A stretch of DNA of 64,000 nt, taken from NCBI RefSeq assembly GCF_001905125.1, contig NZ_LWLE01000005.1:124001-188000 (forward strand), read 5' to 3'. This stretch comes from Streptomyces sp. TSRI0281 (lineage in GTDB: Bacteria; Actinomycetota; Actinomycetes; Streptomycetales; Streptomycetaceae). A program made the position numbers and the translations under genes. Positions 1 through 8,843 of this stretch are shown here, one piece after another. Under the pieces are notes generated by a model. The model saw nothing but the letters and a program-made list of their open reading frames with translations. It searched no databases and was not told the DNA's origin. Numbering within the stretch: the first letter of the stretch is position 1; each line of letters begins with the position of its first letter.

Positions 1-926
1 GAACCCTGGTCGTGCTCGAATCGACCACCTACCCCGGGACCACCGACGAGGTGGTTCTGCCCATCCTCGAACAGTCGGGTCTCACCGCGGGCACCGACTT
101 CCACCTGGCCTTCTCGCCGGAACGGGTCGACCCCGGCAACAAGGTCTACGGGATCCGCAACACGCCCAAGGTCGTCGGCGGGTACTCATCCGCCTGCGCC
201 ACCGCCGCCACGGCCTTCTACGGAAAGATCGTCGACCAGGTCGTCCAGGCCGCCGGTACCCGCGAGGCCGAGATGGCCAAGCTCATCGAGAACACCTACC
301 GGCACGTCAACATCGCGCTGGTCAACGAGATGGCGATCTTCTCCCACGAGCTCGGCATCGACCTGTGGGACGCCATCTCCTGCGCCGCCACCAAGCCCTT
401 CGGCTACCAGGCATTCCGGCCGGGGCCGGGGGTGGGCGGACACTGCATCCCGATCGACCCCAACTACCTGGCCCACAAGGTCCGTACGCTCGGCTACCCC
501 TTCCGCATGGTGGAGCTGGCCCAGGAGATCAACACCCGGATGCCCCGGTACGTCGTCGAGCGGGCGCAGCAGCTCCTCGACAGCAGCGGCACCACTCTCA
601 GCGGGGCACGCGTCCTGCTGCTGGGCGTCACCTACAAGGCGGACATCGCCGACCAGCGGGAGACCTCCGCCCGTGACGTCGCCAGAAGGCTCCGCACCCT
701 CGGCGCGGAGGTCTCCTACCACGACCCCTACGTACGCGACTGGGAAGTGGACGGTACGCCGGTCCCCGAGGCCCCTGACCTGGTCGCCGCCCTGGACCGG
801 ACGGATCTGGCGATCCTCCTGCAGCAGCACAAGGCGTTCGACATGGCCGAGATCGAGGGCCACGCCCCGCTGCTCCTCGACACCCGTGGCTCCGCGCGCC
901 CGCAGCCGCACATCGCCCGCCTGTAG
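1..926 (+). CDS. UDP-N-acetylhexosamine 6-dehydrogenase-like protein, 3' part
   Basis: The reading frame is open at the left edge (first full codon at base 3), so the N-terminal Rossmann domain lies outside the window. What remains is the end of the NAD domain, the central helical domain and the C-terminal UDP-binding domain of the UDP-glucose/GDP-mannose dehydrogenase family. Visible motifs are FSPERVDPGN, typical of WbpA/WbpO-type enzymes that oxidise UDP-HexNAc to the uronic acid, and GPGVGGHCIPIDP, whose Cys (codon at 444) forms the thiohemiacetal intermediate. The C-terminal GVTYKADIADQRETSA segment is also typical. The next gene, 72 bases downstream on the same strand, is an amidotransferase, which suggests a surface-polysaccharide cluster. 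The exact sugar specificity is an inference. Confidence 0.88.
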   Translation, partial: TLVVLESTTYPGTTDEVVLPILEQSGLTAGTDFHLAFSPERVDPGNKVYGIRNTPKVVGGYSSACATAATAFYGKIVDQVVQAAGTREAEMAKLIENTYRHVNIALVNEMAIFSHELGIDLWDAISCAATKPFGYQAFRPGPGVGGHCIPIDPNYLAHKVRTLGYPFRMVELAQEINTRMPRYVVERAQQLLDSSGTTLSGARVLLLGVTYKADIADQRETSARDVARRLRTLGAEVSYHDPYVRDWEVDGTPVPEAPDLVAALDRTDLAILLQQHKAFDMAEIEGHAPLLLDTRGSARPQPHIARL

Positions 927-998
927 GACCCCCGTGGTGCCGGACATCCATTTGTAGACCCGGGCACGATGCCCGATCAGTTCTCAGGAGTACTTCTC

Positions 999-2834
999 AT
1001 GTGCGGTATTGCAGGGTGGGTAGACTTCGCGCGCCCCGTGGACCAGGATCTCGCGCGGACCATGACGGCCACGATGGCCCGCCGCGGACCCGACGCGGAA
1101 GGTCTCTGGACCGGGGACCATGTCGCCCTCGGGCACCGGCGTCTCTCCGTCATCGACCTGGAGGGCGGCTGCCAGCCCATGGTGGCCGAGGAGGCGCCCG
1201 GCTCGCGAGCCGCGCTCACCTACAGTGGCGAGACCTACAACTTTCAGGAACTCCGCTCCCAACTGAAGTCGTTGGGGCACCACTTCACCAGCCGGAGCGA
1301 CACGGAGGTCGTTCTCCGCGCCTACCTCCAGTGGGGCGCCGGCCTCGCCACCCGGCTCGAAGGGATCTATGCCTTCGCGGTCTGGGACATGGACCGGGAG
1401 GAACTCGTCCTCGTCCGGGACCGGATGGGCGTGAAGCCGCTGTACTACGCCGAGACTCCGTCCGGGGTGCTCTTCGGGTCCGAGCCCAAGGCGATCCTCG
1501 CCCATCCCGAGTTCAAGGCGGTGCTGGACGCCGACGGGCTGCGGGACATCCTGTCGGTGGCCAAGGTGCCCGGACACGCGATCTTCCGTGGCATGCGGGA
1601 GGTACCGGCCGGCTGCACGGTACGGGTGAACCGCGCGGGCCTCACCGAGGACCGCTACTGGCAGCTGGAGGTGGCCGAGCACACTGATTCGCTCGACCGG
1701 ACCATCCACACGGTGCGCGAACTGCTCGAATCCGTCGTCGAGCAGCAGATGGTGTCCGACGTGCCGCTCTGCACGCTCCTCTCCGGCGGCCTCGACTCCA
1801 GTTCCCTGACCGCGCTCGCCGCCCAGGTCACCCGACGCAAGGGCCTGGGACAGATCCGCTCCTGCTCGGTCACCGACCCGGACCTCGACGGCACGGCCGG
1901 AGCGGGGGCGAACGAGGATCACATCTACGCCCGTCTGCTCGCCGAGCATGTCGACTCCCTCCACAGCGAGCTGCCCCTGCACGCCCCGGACCTGCTCGCC
2001 CCGGACCTGCGGGCATCCGTCCTCAATGCCTACGATCTCCCGATCGCCAAGGGTGACGAACACGCCTCCCTGCACATGCTGTTCGGGATCGTCCGCGGGC
2101 ATTCCACGGTCGCCCTCTCCGGGGAGTGCGGCGACGAGGTGTTCGGCGGGTACCGCTGGCAGCGTGACCCCGACGCGGTGTTCTCCGCCACGTTCCCCTG
2201 GGTGCACGAAGGCCGCCACAACTACCAGGGCAACGACGTCGTCTTCACTCCGGACCTGCTCGCCAAGCTCGACCTCGACGCCTACGAGCGCGACTGCCAC
2301 AGCAAGGCGGTCGCCGAGATCTCCGCGGGCGACCACCTCGACGACCCCGCCGAGGCCCGCTACCGCGAGGTCACCTACCTCGCCCTCACCCGCCACGCCC
2401 AGGTCCTCTTCGACCGCAAGGACCGCATGAGCATGGCCTGCGGACTGGAGGTCCGGGTGCCCTTCGCGGACCACCGCCTGGTCGAGTACACCTTCAACGT
2501 CCCGTGGGCCATGAAGAGCTTCGACGGACGCGAGAAGAGCCTGCTCCGCGCGGCCATGAAGGACCTGCTGCCCGAGGCGGTCGCCCAGCGCGTCAAGACC
2601 CCCTACCCGTCCATCCGGGCCGACGCCTACAACCGGACGCTCCGCGAGCGCCTGGCCGACGTCGTCCTCACCGGATCGAGCCCCCTCGCCCCCCTCTTCG
2701 CCCCCCGTCTCGGAACACAGATCCGCCACCATGGTCCCGCCGCCCTGGAGGAGGGGATGAGCCGGGCTGCCCTGGAGACCACGCTGCAGCTCGACGGCTG
2801 GCTGCGTACGTACGACGTGGACATCACCCTCTGA
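999..2834 (+). CDS. asparagine synthase (glutamine-hydrolysing)-like amidotransferase
   Basis: The ATG at 999 is chosen over the in-frame ATG at 969 because it gives an N-terminal Met-Cys-Gly-Ile-Ala: class II glutaminases need Cys2 exposed after Met removal. A CAGGAG ribosome site precedes it. The 611-residue protein has the glutaminase domain (about 1-200, with RRGPDAEG and GHRRLSVIDL) and the synthetase domain with the ATP pyrophosphatase loop SGGLDSSS and GECGDEVFGGY. This is full AsnB length. Free asparagine synthesis is possible. However, proteins of this family next to UDP-HexNAcA dehydrogenases can instead amidate uronic acids to uronamides (WbpS-like), and the neighbour at 1-926 makes that attractive. 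The family call is firm; the substrate is inferred. Confidence 0.9.
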   Translation: MCGIAGWVDFARPVDQDLARTMTATMARRGPDAEGLWTGDHVALGHRRLSVIDLEGGCQPMVAEEAPGSRAALTYSGETYNFQELRSQLKSLGHHFTSRSDTEVVLRAYLQWGAGLATRLEGIYAFAVWDMDREELVLVRDRMGVKPLYYAETPSGVLFGSEPKAILAHPEFKAVLDADGLRDILSVAKVPGHAIFRGMREVPAGCTVRVNRAGLTEDRYWQLEVAEHTDSLDRTIHTVRELLESVVEQQMVSDVPLCTLLSGGLDSSSLTALAAQVTRRKGLGQIRSCSVTDPDLDGTAGAGANEDHIYARLLAEHVDSLHSELPLHAPDLLAPDLRASVLNAYDLPIAKGDEHASLHMLFGIVRGHSTVALSGECGDEVFGGYRWQRDPDAVFSATFPWVHEGRHNYQGNDVVFTPDLLAKLDLDAYERDCHSKAVAEISAGDHLDDPAEARYREVTYLALTRHAQVLFDRKDRMSMACGLEVRVPFADHRLVEYTFNVPWAMKSFDGREKSLLRAAMKDLLPEAVAQRVKTPYPSIRADAYNRTLRERLADVVLTGSSPLAPLFAPRLGTQIRHHGPAALEEGMSRAALETTLQLDGWLRTYDVDITL

Positions 2835-2861
2835 CACGACACCCGAACAGCCCCGGACACC

Positions 2862-2877
2862 GTTCCCGTACGGGAAC
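2862..2877. promoter_or_regulatory. 16-bp perfect palindrome after the asnB-like gene
   Basis: GTTCCCGTACGGGAAC is fully self-complementary and starts 27 bases after the amidotransferase stop. It has no loop, so it is not a good hairpin by itself. It sits just before a strong terminator stem. Role unknown; it could be a protein-binding site or part of the terminator. Confidence 0.4.
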
Positions 2878-2879
2878 AG

Positions 2880-2922
2880 CCGCCGCCCGGAGAAGCGTTG
2901 CACCGCGCTCTCCGGGCGGCGG
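2880..2922 (+). terminator. strong inverted repeat, transcription terminator of the asnB-like gene
   Basis: The 14-base arm CCGCCGCCCGGAGA (2880-2893) is perfectly complementary to 2909-2922 across a 15-base loop. There is no U tract, which is normal for high-GC actinobacterial terminators. It separates the polysaccharide genes from the MBL gene. Confidence 0.75.
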
Positions 2923-3096
2923 GCCGGCGAGGGGGCAGGGACGGGTCCGTGGACCAGAACGCGCTCAATGCCCCGGTCACGTACGGGTGAGACGGACTGC
3001 TGCGACGGGGCAACAGGGCCTGTTCGCCGTATGCAGACAATTCGCCCGCAGCAGAAAACGGGCGGCCGCCCCTCGACAGCCGTCTAGCTTCGCACC

Positions 3097-3816
3097 ATGA
3101 AGCCCCTCCGGATCACCCCTGCCATCTGGCAGTTGTCCTTCCCCGTCGGACACGTCCACATCGTGCGCCTGCCGGACGGATACGCCCTGATCGACACCGG
3201 AATGCCAGGGTCCGCCCCGGCGATCCTGGACACCCTGGAGCAGCTCGGCGGCCGTCCACAAGACGTGCGGCAGATCGTCGTGACCCACTCGCACGTGGAC
3301 CACATGGGCTCCGCCGCAGATCTCGTCGAGGCCACGGGCGCCCGTGTGCTGGCCGGTGCACTGGACGCCCCGGTCATCCGAGGTACCGCCGCCGAACCCG
3401 AGCCGGTGCACACCGCCTCGGAGCATGCCCTCCATGAGCGGATCTCGGCCGGCTTCACGGACGGGGACATGCCACCTGTGCGACATGTGGCGGTGGACAT
3501 CGAGCTGCATGACGGCGACACCCTCACCGGCTGGTCCGAGCCCGTCCGCGTCCTGCATGTGCCGGGCCACACCCCGGGAAGCATCGCGCTCCACCTCACC
3601 GCCGGCAACGTGCTGTTCCCGGGCGACACCATCGCCACCGCGGAGGGCCGGGCCATCCTCGGCCCGTTCAACGTGGCCAGGGAGCAGGCCATCGCCTCCT
3701 TCCGAAGGCTGGCCGCGCTGGAGGTCGAAACCGTGTGCGTACCCCACGGCGAACCCTTGTTGGCCGACGCGAGCGCGGTGCTCCGGGCAGCGACTCCGGA
3801 GAACGACTGGGTGTGA
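3097..3816 (+). CDS. MBL-fold metallo-hydrolase
   Basis: A 239-residue single-domain metallo-beta-lactamase-fold protein. The metal-binding motif THSHVDHMG is present at about residue 66, followed by the later ligand His in VPGHTPGS and the Asp in LFPGDTIAT. These are the expected ligands of a dinuclear hydrolase site. There is no signal peptide, so it should be cytosolic. No clear ribosome site precedes the ATG, and a TAGCTT-like -10 element lies only a few bases upstream, so the transcript may be leaderless. The substrate cannot be told from sequence; glyoxalase II-like or lactonase-like activity is possible. It is transcribed alone between a terminator and a convergent regulator gene. Confidence 0.85.
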   Translation: MKPLRITPAIWQLSFPVGHVHIVRLPDGYALIDTGMPGSAPAILDTLEQLGGRPQDVRQIVVTHSHVDHMGSAADLVEATGARVLAGALDAPVIRGTAAEPEPVHTASEHALHERISAGFTDGDMPPVRHVAVDIELHDGDTLTGWSEPVRVLHVPGHTPGSIALHLTAGNVLFPGDTIATAEGRAILGPFNVAREQAIASFRRLAALEVETVCVPHGEPLLADASAVLRAATPENDWV

Positions 3817-3936
3817 GCGTCGGGATACCGAAGAGCCTCCTCTGCTCCACCACGGCATACCGTTCACTCCCCGGCTGCACAGCCACGACAAAGAGGTCCA
3901 CCGCCGGTTCGGGAAGCGCCGTGGAGGCGACGCCGA

Positions 3937-4986
3937 TTACGCCTTCACGGCCGTCGTTGGCTGCGTCGCGGGGGCGTCGGTTGTGGCTGCGTCGGTTGCG
4001 GCGTTGGCGTAGCGGCGGGCCAGGTGCGCGAAGGCGTCCTTGAGCTCGGGCGGCCCGACGACCTCGATGCCGGCGTCGAACCTGCCGAGGGAAGCGGCCA
4101 GGCCGGGCCATGACCACGAGCCCATGACGAGCCGGCAGCGTGTCGGGCCGAGTTCCTCGACGACCGCGTCACAGGTGTAGCCGGACACGACGGCGGCGGG
4201 CAGGTCGAGGATGACCTCGCCTCGGCAGGGCCAGTCGCCCGAGCCGTCCGAGCCGTCGGAGCCCCGGAACCTGCCGGCGACAAAGGCGGCCACATCGCCT
4301 CCGGGCAGCTCGCGCGAGGTGAAGCGGGGCCCGTTGGGGGCGCGTGGGGTGATGCGGTCGGCACGGAAGGTGCGCCAGTCCTCCCGGTCGAGGTCCCAGG
4401 CGACGAGGTACCAGCGCCCGCCCCAGGTGACGAGGTGATGGGGCTGCACCCGGCGCGGAGGCGTGTGCACGCCCTTGCCGTCCTCCCCCGGTGGTGACGT
4501 GGGGGTGTAGTCGAAACGCAGCACTTCGCGGGCGTGGACGGCGGCGCCGATCGCCATGAGCACGCTGCTGTCGACCTTGGGGTCCGGTCGGGCCGCGGAC
4601 CGCGCGACGGCAGTGACCTGGAGGGTGTCGATCCGGTGGCGCAGCCGTGCGGGCATGACCTGACGGACGGTGGTCAACGCGCGCGCCGCGGCTTCCTCGA
4701 TACCCGCGATGGTGGTGGTGGCGACCTGGAGTGCGACGGCGAGGGCGACGGCCTGCTCGTCGTCGAAGAGCAACGGGGGCAGGTCCGTGCCGGCGTCGAG
4801 CCGGTACCCGCCGTCGGGGCCCTTGACCGCCAGGATCGGGTAGCCGAGTTCGCGCAGGCGGTCCACATCGCGGCGCACGGTGCGGGGGCTGATCTCCAGC
4901 CGCTCGGCCAACAGCGCCCCCGGCCAGTCCCGGCGTGCCTGGAGCAGCGAGAGCAGTGAGAGCAGTCGCGCTGAGGTCTTCGGCAT
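3937..4986 (-). CDS. HTH_11/WYL-domain transcriptional regulator (YafY type)
   Basis: 349 residues starting at MPKTSARLLSLLSLLQ. The N-terminal winged helix has RTVRRDVDRLRELGYPI. The middle and C-terminal parts form the WYL domain (LRFDYTP, HHLVTWGGRWYLVAWDLDREDWRTFR), followed by a WCX-type extension. WYL regulators bind single-stranded nucleic acid or small ligands and often control DNA-damage or phage-defence genes. It is divergent from the AlkZ-like glycosylase gene at 5227 and probably controls it. Two AATATGG direct repeats lie just before its own start, suggesting autoregulation. The open frame runs far upstream to 6405, but that part is antisense to the glycosylase gene. Confidence 0.9.
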   Translation of the reverse strand: MPKTSARLLSLLSLLQARRDWPGALLAERLEISPRTVRRDVDRLRELGYPILAVKGPDGGYRLDAGTDLPPLLFDDEQAVALAVALQVATTTIAGIEEAAARALTTVRQVMPARLRHRIDTLQVTAVARSAARPDPKVDSSVLMAIGAAVHAREVLRFDYTPTSPPGEDGKGVHTPPRRVQPHHLVTWGGRWYLVAWDLDREDWRTFRADRITPRAPNGPRFTSRELPGGDVAAFVAGRFRGSDGSDGSGDWPCRGEVILDLPAAVVSGYTCDAVVEELGPTRCRLVMGSWSWPGLAASLGRFDAGIEVVGPPELKDAFAHLARRYANAATDAATTDAPATQPTTAVKA

Positions 4987-4990
4987 GGCC

Positions 4991-5018
4991 CCATATTGCC
5001 TCAGGAAGCGGCCATATT
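4991..5018. promoter_or_regulatory. AATATGG direct repeats before the WYL regulator gene
   Basis: Read on the minus strand, AATATGG occurs twice (4991-4997 and 5012-5018) with 21-base spacing, two helical turns, starting five bases before the WYL regulator ATG. It could be a regulator-binding site or contain a -10 element. No comparable copy was seen nearer the divergent gene. Confidence 0.4.
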
Positions 5019-5226
5019 CTGTCCTCTTCTCTTGCGAGTGTGGTCCGCCGACGGTGAGCGCGCTGTCCCTGGGAGGGCTGATCAAGCATGTCTCCCCGGG
5101 TCCGTGGTCCCGCTGGGCCGGACCGTCGATTTCCCCTATGCACAGTACGGAGACGAACATGTTCAACGCCGCCGACACCGCACGCGCGTCGCTGCGCCGA
5201 CGATCGGCCGACGGGCGTGCTGCGGC

Positions 5227-6333
5227 ATGAACCCGATGACCGTTCTCGATACCCGGGCGCTCAACCGCGCCACCCTTGCCCGGCAGTTGCTGCTCGATCA
5301 CGCCGACGTACCGGTCCTCGACGCTGTCGCGCACCTCGGCGGTCTGCAGGCGCAGGAACCGCAGGAACCGTTCGTCGGCCTCTGGTCGCGGCTGCGGGCG
5401 TTCGATCCGGCGGAGCTCTCGGACCGGTTGGTCCGACGGAGCGTGGTGCGGACCCATCTCATGCGCCGTACCGTCCACCTCGTGACCGCCGACGACGCTC
5501 TGGCCTGGCGGGCCCGCCACGGCGCCATGCTGCGTCAACGGGTGCTGGGAACCTACCGCCGGGAACTCGACGGGATCGACCTCGACGAACTCGCCGCAGC
5601 AGGACAGGCGGTCATGTCCGACGGCGAGCCGCGCTCGATGACCGAACTCGCGCGGGCCGTCGCCGAGCGCTGGCCGACGCCGGGGCCGCGCGCACTGGGC
5701 GAGATGCTGATCGCCGCCCTCCTCCCGGTGGCACAGCTGCCGCCGCGTGGGCTCTGGCGGCAGAAGGCAGGAGTGCGCAACGTCCTGCTCTCGTCCTGGC
5801 TGGGACGCGAGATCGCCGCTCCCTCCCCCGACAGCTCCGATCCTGTGGGCCAGGCGCTGGTACGACGCTATCTGGCCGCGCACGGTCCCGCGGCCTCCGC
5901 CGACCTGCGCGCCTGGTGCGGTCTCGCCGGACTTCCTGCGGCGATCACCGCGATGCGCGAGGAGTTGGTCACCTTCCGCGACGAGAACGGTCGTGAGCTG
6001 CTCGACCTCCCCGACGCACCGCGCCCCGACCCCGGCACACCTGCCCCGGTACGGTTCCTGCCGGCGTTCGACAACGCGATCCTCGGCTACCAGGACCGCA
6101 GCCGCATCATCGACGACGCCGACCGCGGCCTGTCGGTCGCCGGTGCTCGCGTCGTTCTGGTCGACGGCCGGGTCGCCGCGACCTGGAGCGTCGAGGCCGG
6201 CACCGTGATCGTCACACCGCTTCACCGTCTCTCCCGAGCCGACCGCACCGATATCGCCGAGCAGGGCCGGGCACTGGCGTCGTTCCTCTCCGACGGCGAC
6301 AGCCACGGCGTACGGATCGCCGCTTCCGGCTGA
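5227..6333 (+). CDS. HTH_42 family protein, AlkZ-like DNA glycosylase (copy 1)
   Basis: 368 residues from the ATG at 5227 (an alternative ATG is at 5236). The family is winged-helix HTH_42 (formerly DUF1006), which includes AlkZ, the Streptomyces glycosylase that unhooks azinomycin interstrand crosslinks, and E. coli YcaQ. The catalytic Q-phi-Q motif of the AlkZ branch is present as Gln41-Ala-Gln43 in GGLQAQEP; YcaQ-type proteins have Asp at the second position. Further family landmarks are RTHLMRRTVHLV, LLPAFDNAILGYQDRSRI and the C-terminal beta strands. A divergent WYL regulator lies 240 bases away. A second member sits at 45097-46245. Activity on a particular adduct is inference. Confidence 0.82.
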   Translation: MNPMTVLDTRALNRATLARQLLLDHADVPVLDAVAHLGGLQAQEPQEPFVGLWSRLRAFDPAELSDRLVRRSVVRTHLMRRTVHLVTADDALAWRARHGAMLRQRVLGTYRRELDGIDLDELAAAGQAVMSDGEPRSMTELARAVAERWPTPGPRALGEMLIAALLPVAQLPPRGLWRQKAGVRNVLLSSWLGREIAAPSPDSSDPVGQALVRRYLAAHGPAASADLRAWCGLAGLPAAITAMREELVTFRDENGRELLDLPDAPRPDPGTPAPVRFLPAFDNAILGYQDRSRIIDDADRGLSVAGARVVLVDGRVAATWSVEAGTVIVTPLHRLSRADRTDIAEQGRALASFLSDGDSHGVRIAASG

Positions 6334-6427
6334 TGAGCTCGCACCCACGGGCTGCTTCCGGGGCAGGGCGGTGACGGCTGACCGCGGTGCGCGTACGGCC
6401 CGCATCGTCCTGCCCCCTCCGGGCGAG

Positions 6428-7243
6428 TCAGGTGAGGTTCTCCTCCAGGCGGGTCAGGTAGGCGTCGATGAAGTGGTCCCGGATGCCGTCCGTGGTGGGG
6501 GCGAACATGTCGGCCGTCGCACCGCTGATCCTGTCCTGGATACCGGGGATGAGGGGCATCCGGTCACGCAGGGCGCCCAGTGCGTCGAAGTAGCGCAGTT
6601 GATCGACGTGGGCGAACAGGGGTGCCGGAGGGACCTGGGGGACGATGTCGTTGTTGTTGACGAACCGGTGGGTGCGATTCTTGAGAGTGGTGTTGTAGGC
6701 ACTGGCCAGCGTGCGGTCGCAGGTCCGTGGCTGCCCGTAGGTGAAGATCCCGGCGGGGAGGATGCCCGCCTCGAAGTGGAGCCGGGAACCTGCCAGCATC
6801 GCCAGCGCACCACCGAGGCTGTGCCCGGCCAGCCACACGCTCTGGTCCCGGTCGGTGAACTCGGTGACGGTGTCGCGGACATGCGGGTACACCGATGCGA
6901 GTGCCTGATGGAATCCGTAGTGCACGAATCCCTTTCCACCGGGTCCGGGGACGGGCGGAGTATTGGTGTCGGAGAGCCAGTCCTGGATATTCATCGGCTC
7001 GGTCCCGCGGAAGGCGACGAGCACCATGTGCTCGCTCCCCGCGACGTACGCCTGGGTGTCCTCCAAGGGGAAGGGCATCGCGTGCGGCGAGACGAAATGA
7101 CGGAACCGGTCGAAGCCCCAGCCGGAGAGTTCCTCACGGGCCGCGTCAGCATCCTGATAGGCGGCACGGGCCGCCCTGGCCAGCCAGTAGGCATGTGCGA
7201 GGTCGTACCCGCTCTGGCGGTGATCGAGGGCGGGAATGGGCAC
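6428..7243 (-). CDS. class 3 lipase family protein
   Basis: An alpha/beta hydrolase of 271 residues. The GTG at 7243 is preferred because GGAGG lies seven bases upstream; an in-frame ATG at 7285 has no comparable site. The nucleophile elbow is GHSLGGALA and the oxyanion region is VAFRGTEPMNIQDWLSD. The catalytic Asp and His probably lie in HRFVNNNDIVPQVPP and the C-terminal part (IRDHFIDAYL). There is no clear signal peptide, which is unusual for secreted fungal-type class 3 lipases, so it may act inside the cell or leave by another route. It lies downstream of the subtilase gene on the same strand with a 190-base gap. Confidence 0.85.
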   Translation of the reverse strand: MPIPALDHRQSGYDLAHAYWLARAARAAYQDADAAREELSGWGFDRFRHFVSPHAMPFPLEDTQAYVAGSEHMVLVAFRGTEPMNIQDWLSDTNTPPVPGPGGKGFVHYGFHQALASVYPHVRDTVTEFTDRDQSVWLAGHSLGGALAMLAGSRLHFEAGILPAGIFTYGQPRTCDRTLASAYNTTLKNRTHRFVNNNDIVPQVPPAPLFAHVDQLRYFDALGALRDRMPLIPGIQDRISGATADMFAPTTDGIRDHFIDAYLTRLEENLT

Positions 7244-7435
7244 GGAAGCCTCCAGATGCGACGGATGGATCGGGCTGCTTCGCATCCTTGGGCATCAGGC
7301 CCCGCCAACGCCCGCTCCCGCTCACCCATTCGGACGGCGCGCGGAAGCACCACCCGGCCGGCCCCCGTCGGTGTCCGGTTCTCGCGTCCCCAACACCGCC
7401 GCCCGCCCTCTGAACGCGGAACCGCGCATGGTGTG

Positions 7436-8656
7436 TCAGAGGCCGCCCGTGTGAAGAAGGCGGTTGGGTGAACCCGCGCCCGGCGAGATCACGGCCCCTG
7501 TCGTCGAGGCGTCGGTGAGGCGACGGGTGATCTCCTGGGGAGTGGCCCGGGGGTCCTGCTCCTTGAGGAGTGCGGCCGCGCCGGCGACGTGGGGGCTCGC
7601 CATGGACGTACCACTGAGCGTACGGGAGCCGCCGCCGAGCCGCGCGGAGACGATGCCGACTCCGGGTGCGTACAGCGAAAGGCACGGGCCGAAGTTGCTG
7701 AAGCCCGCCTGGTGGTCCTGCCGGTCGACGGCGCCGACGGCGAGGGCCTTCTCGGCGCGGGCCGGCGAGGCGTCGCAGGCGTCCTGCGCGTCGTTGCCGG
7801 CGGAGACGACAGGCAGGACACCGCGATCGGCCACCGCGTCGGTCGCGGTGTCGATGGCACGGGACGCCGAATCGCCGATGGAGGCGTTCAAAACCGCCGG
7901 TGGCTGGGCGTGCCCGGCGATCCAGTCGAGTCCGGCGATGGTCTGCGCCGCGGTGCCGTCACCGGTGCAGTCCAGCACGCGGACGGCGACAAGGGAGACC
8001 TCACGCGCGACACCGAAGGTCCTGCCGCCGACCGTTCCGGCCACGTGGGTGCCGTGGAAGTGGCAGTCCTGGCCGTTGCGCCCGTCCTGGACGGCGTCGA
8101 ATCCCACGGTGGCACGCCCTTCGAACTCGGCGTGCGCGGTCTCGATCCCGGTGTCGATGATGTACGCGGTGACGCCACGGCCCGTGCCGGTGACGGTGAA
8201 CTGGCCGTCGAGGGGAAGACCGCGCTGATCGATCCGGTCCAGACCCCAGCTCCCCGCCTCTGCCGCGGCTCCGCTCCCCGCGGCCCCCGCACGTCCGGTC
8301 GTCCTGTTCACCGCACCAGGCGACGACATCACGTCGATGGTGATCTCGCTGTTCTCCTCAATGGCCTCGACGGCGGGAAGGGTGCGCGCGAGGCGTAGTT
8401 GGAGCGGCGTGAGAACGGAGGCGAACCCACGCAGCGCTGTGCCGTACGTGAACAGAGGTCTGACACCCAGTTTCCCGAGCACGTCGTCGGGCGAGAAGGT
8501 GGGCTTGACCGTGACGATGTACTCGCCCGGCACCGCCCGGACAGAACGTTCCACCCCGAGCGGGCTCCCGCCGGGCACGTCCACCGCGCCCGCCGTGCCG
8601 CTCACCGGGACCAGCACGAGAACTAGAGCCGCCATCCAACGCATACGCACGCGCAT
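7436..8656 (-). CDS. secreted S8 family serine peptidase (subtilase)
   Basis: 406 residues from MRVRMRWMAALVLVLV, a classical Sec signal peptide ending near ALA/AGA-type residues at about 25-28. The I9-type propeptide follows (GEYIVTVKPTFSPDD to EAIEENSEI, about 45-110). The mature domain carries the catalytic triad: Asp in YIIDTGIETAH, His in CHFHGTHVAGTVGG and Ser in LSGTSMASPHVAGAAAL. The order and spacing match proteinase K/aqualysin-type enzymes. The open frame extends to 8704, but the chosen ATG directly begins the signal peptide. It is an extracellular protease, probably autoprocessed. It is transcribed alone or with the downstream lipase gene. Confidence 0.93.
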   Translation of the reverse strand: MRVRMRWMAALVLVLVPVSGTAGAVDVPGGSPLGVERSVRAVPGEYIVTVKPTFSPDDVLGKLGVRPLFTYGTALRGFASVLTPLQLRLARTLPAVEAIEENSEITIDVMSSPGAVNRTTGRAGAAGSGAAAEAGSWGLDRIDQRGLPLDGQFTVTGTGRGVTAYIIDTGIETAHAEFEGRATVGFDAVQDGRNGQDCHFHGTHVAGTVGGRTFGVAREVSLVAVRVLDCTGDGTAAQTIAGLDWIAGHAQPPAVLNASIGDSASRAIDTATDAVADRGVLPVVSAGNDAQDACDASPARAEKALAVGAVDRQDHQAGFSNFGPCLSLYAPGVGIVSARLGGGSRTLSGTSMASPHVAGAAALLKEQDPRATPQEITRRLTDASTTGAVISPGAGSPNRLLHTGGL

Positions 8657-8843
8657 ACACACTCCGTCGAAGATGAGGAACCGAGCACCGACGGGCGCCG
8701 CCATGATCCGTCGGCGCGCCCTCTGTCCGTTTCGGCCGAACGCGCCCTCGACTTGAGCGGTGCCGAACGATGCTGTTCCGGTGGGCCGTTGCTGCCCTTG
8801 AGGCTGATGACCGGTCTTGCCGCGCCGGCCGCGTGGCGAGTGG

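Noticed and set aside
999..2834. Asparagine-synthase-like protein as a lasso-peptide cyclase
   Set aside because: No precursor peptide or B protease gene is adjacent, and the N-terminal glutaminase Cys and AsnB length favour a normal amidotransferase. The upstream sugar dehydrogenase points to polysaccharide.
984..2903. 639-residue open frame on the minus strand opposite the asnB-like gene
   Set aside because: It is antisense to a gene with full family motifs; its length reflects GC-rich codon bias and it has no recognisable domain.
5155..5164. GAACATGTTC as an SOS (LexA) box before the AlkZ-like gene
   Set aside because: LexA boxes of this group have four bases between GAAC and GTTC; here there are two. 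It is a plain 10-bp palindrome.
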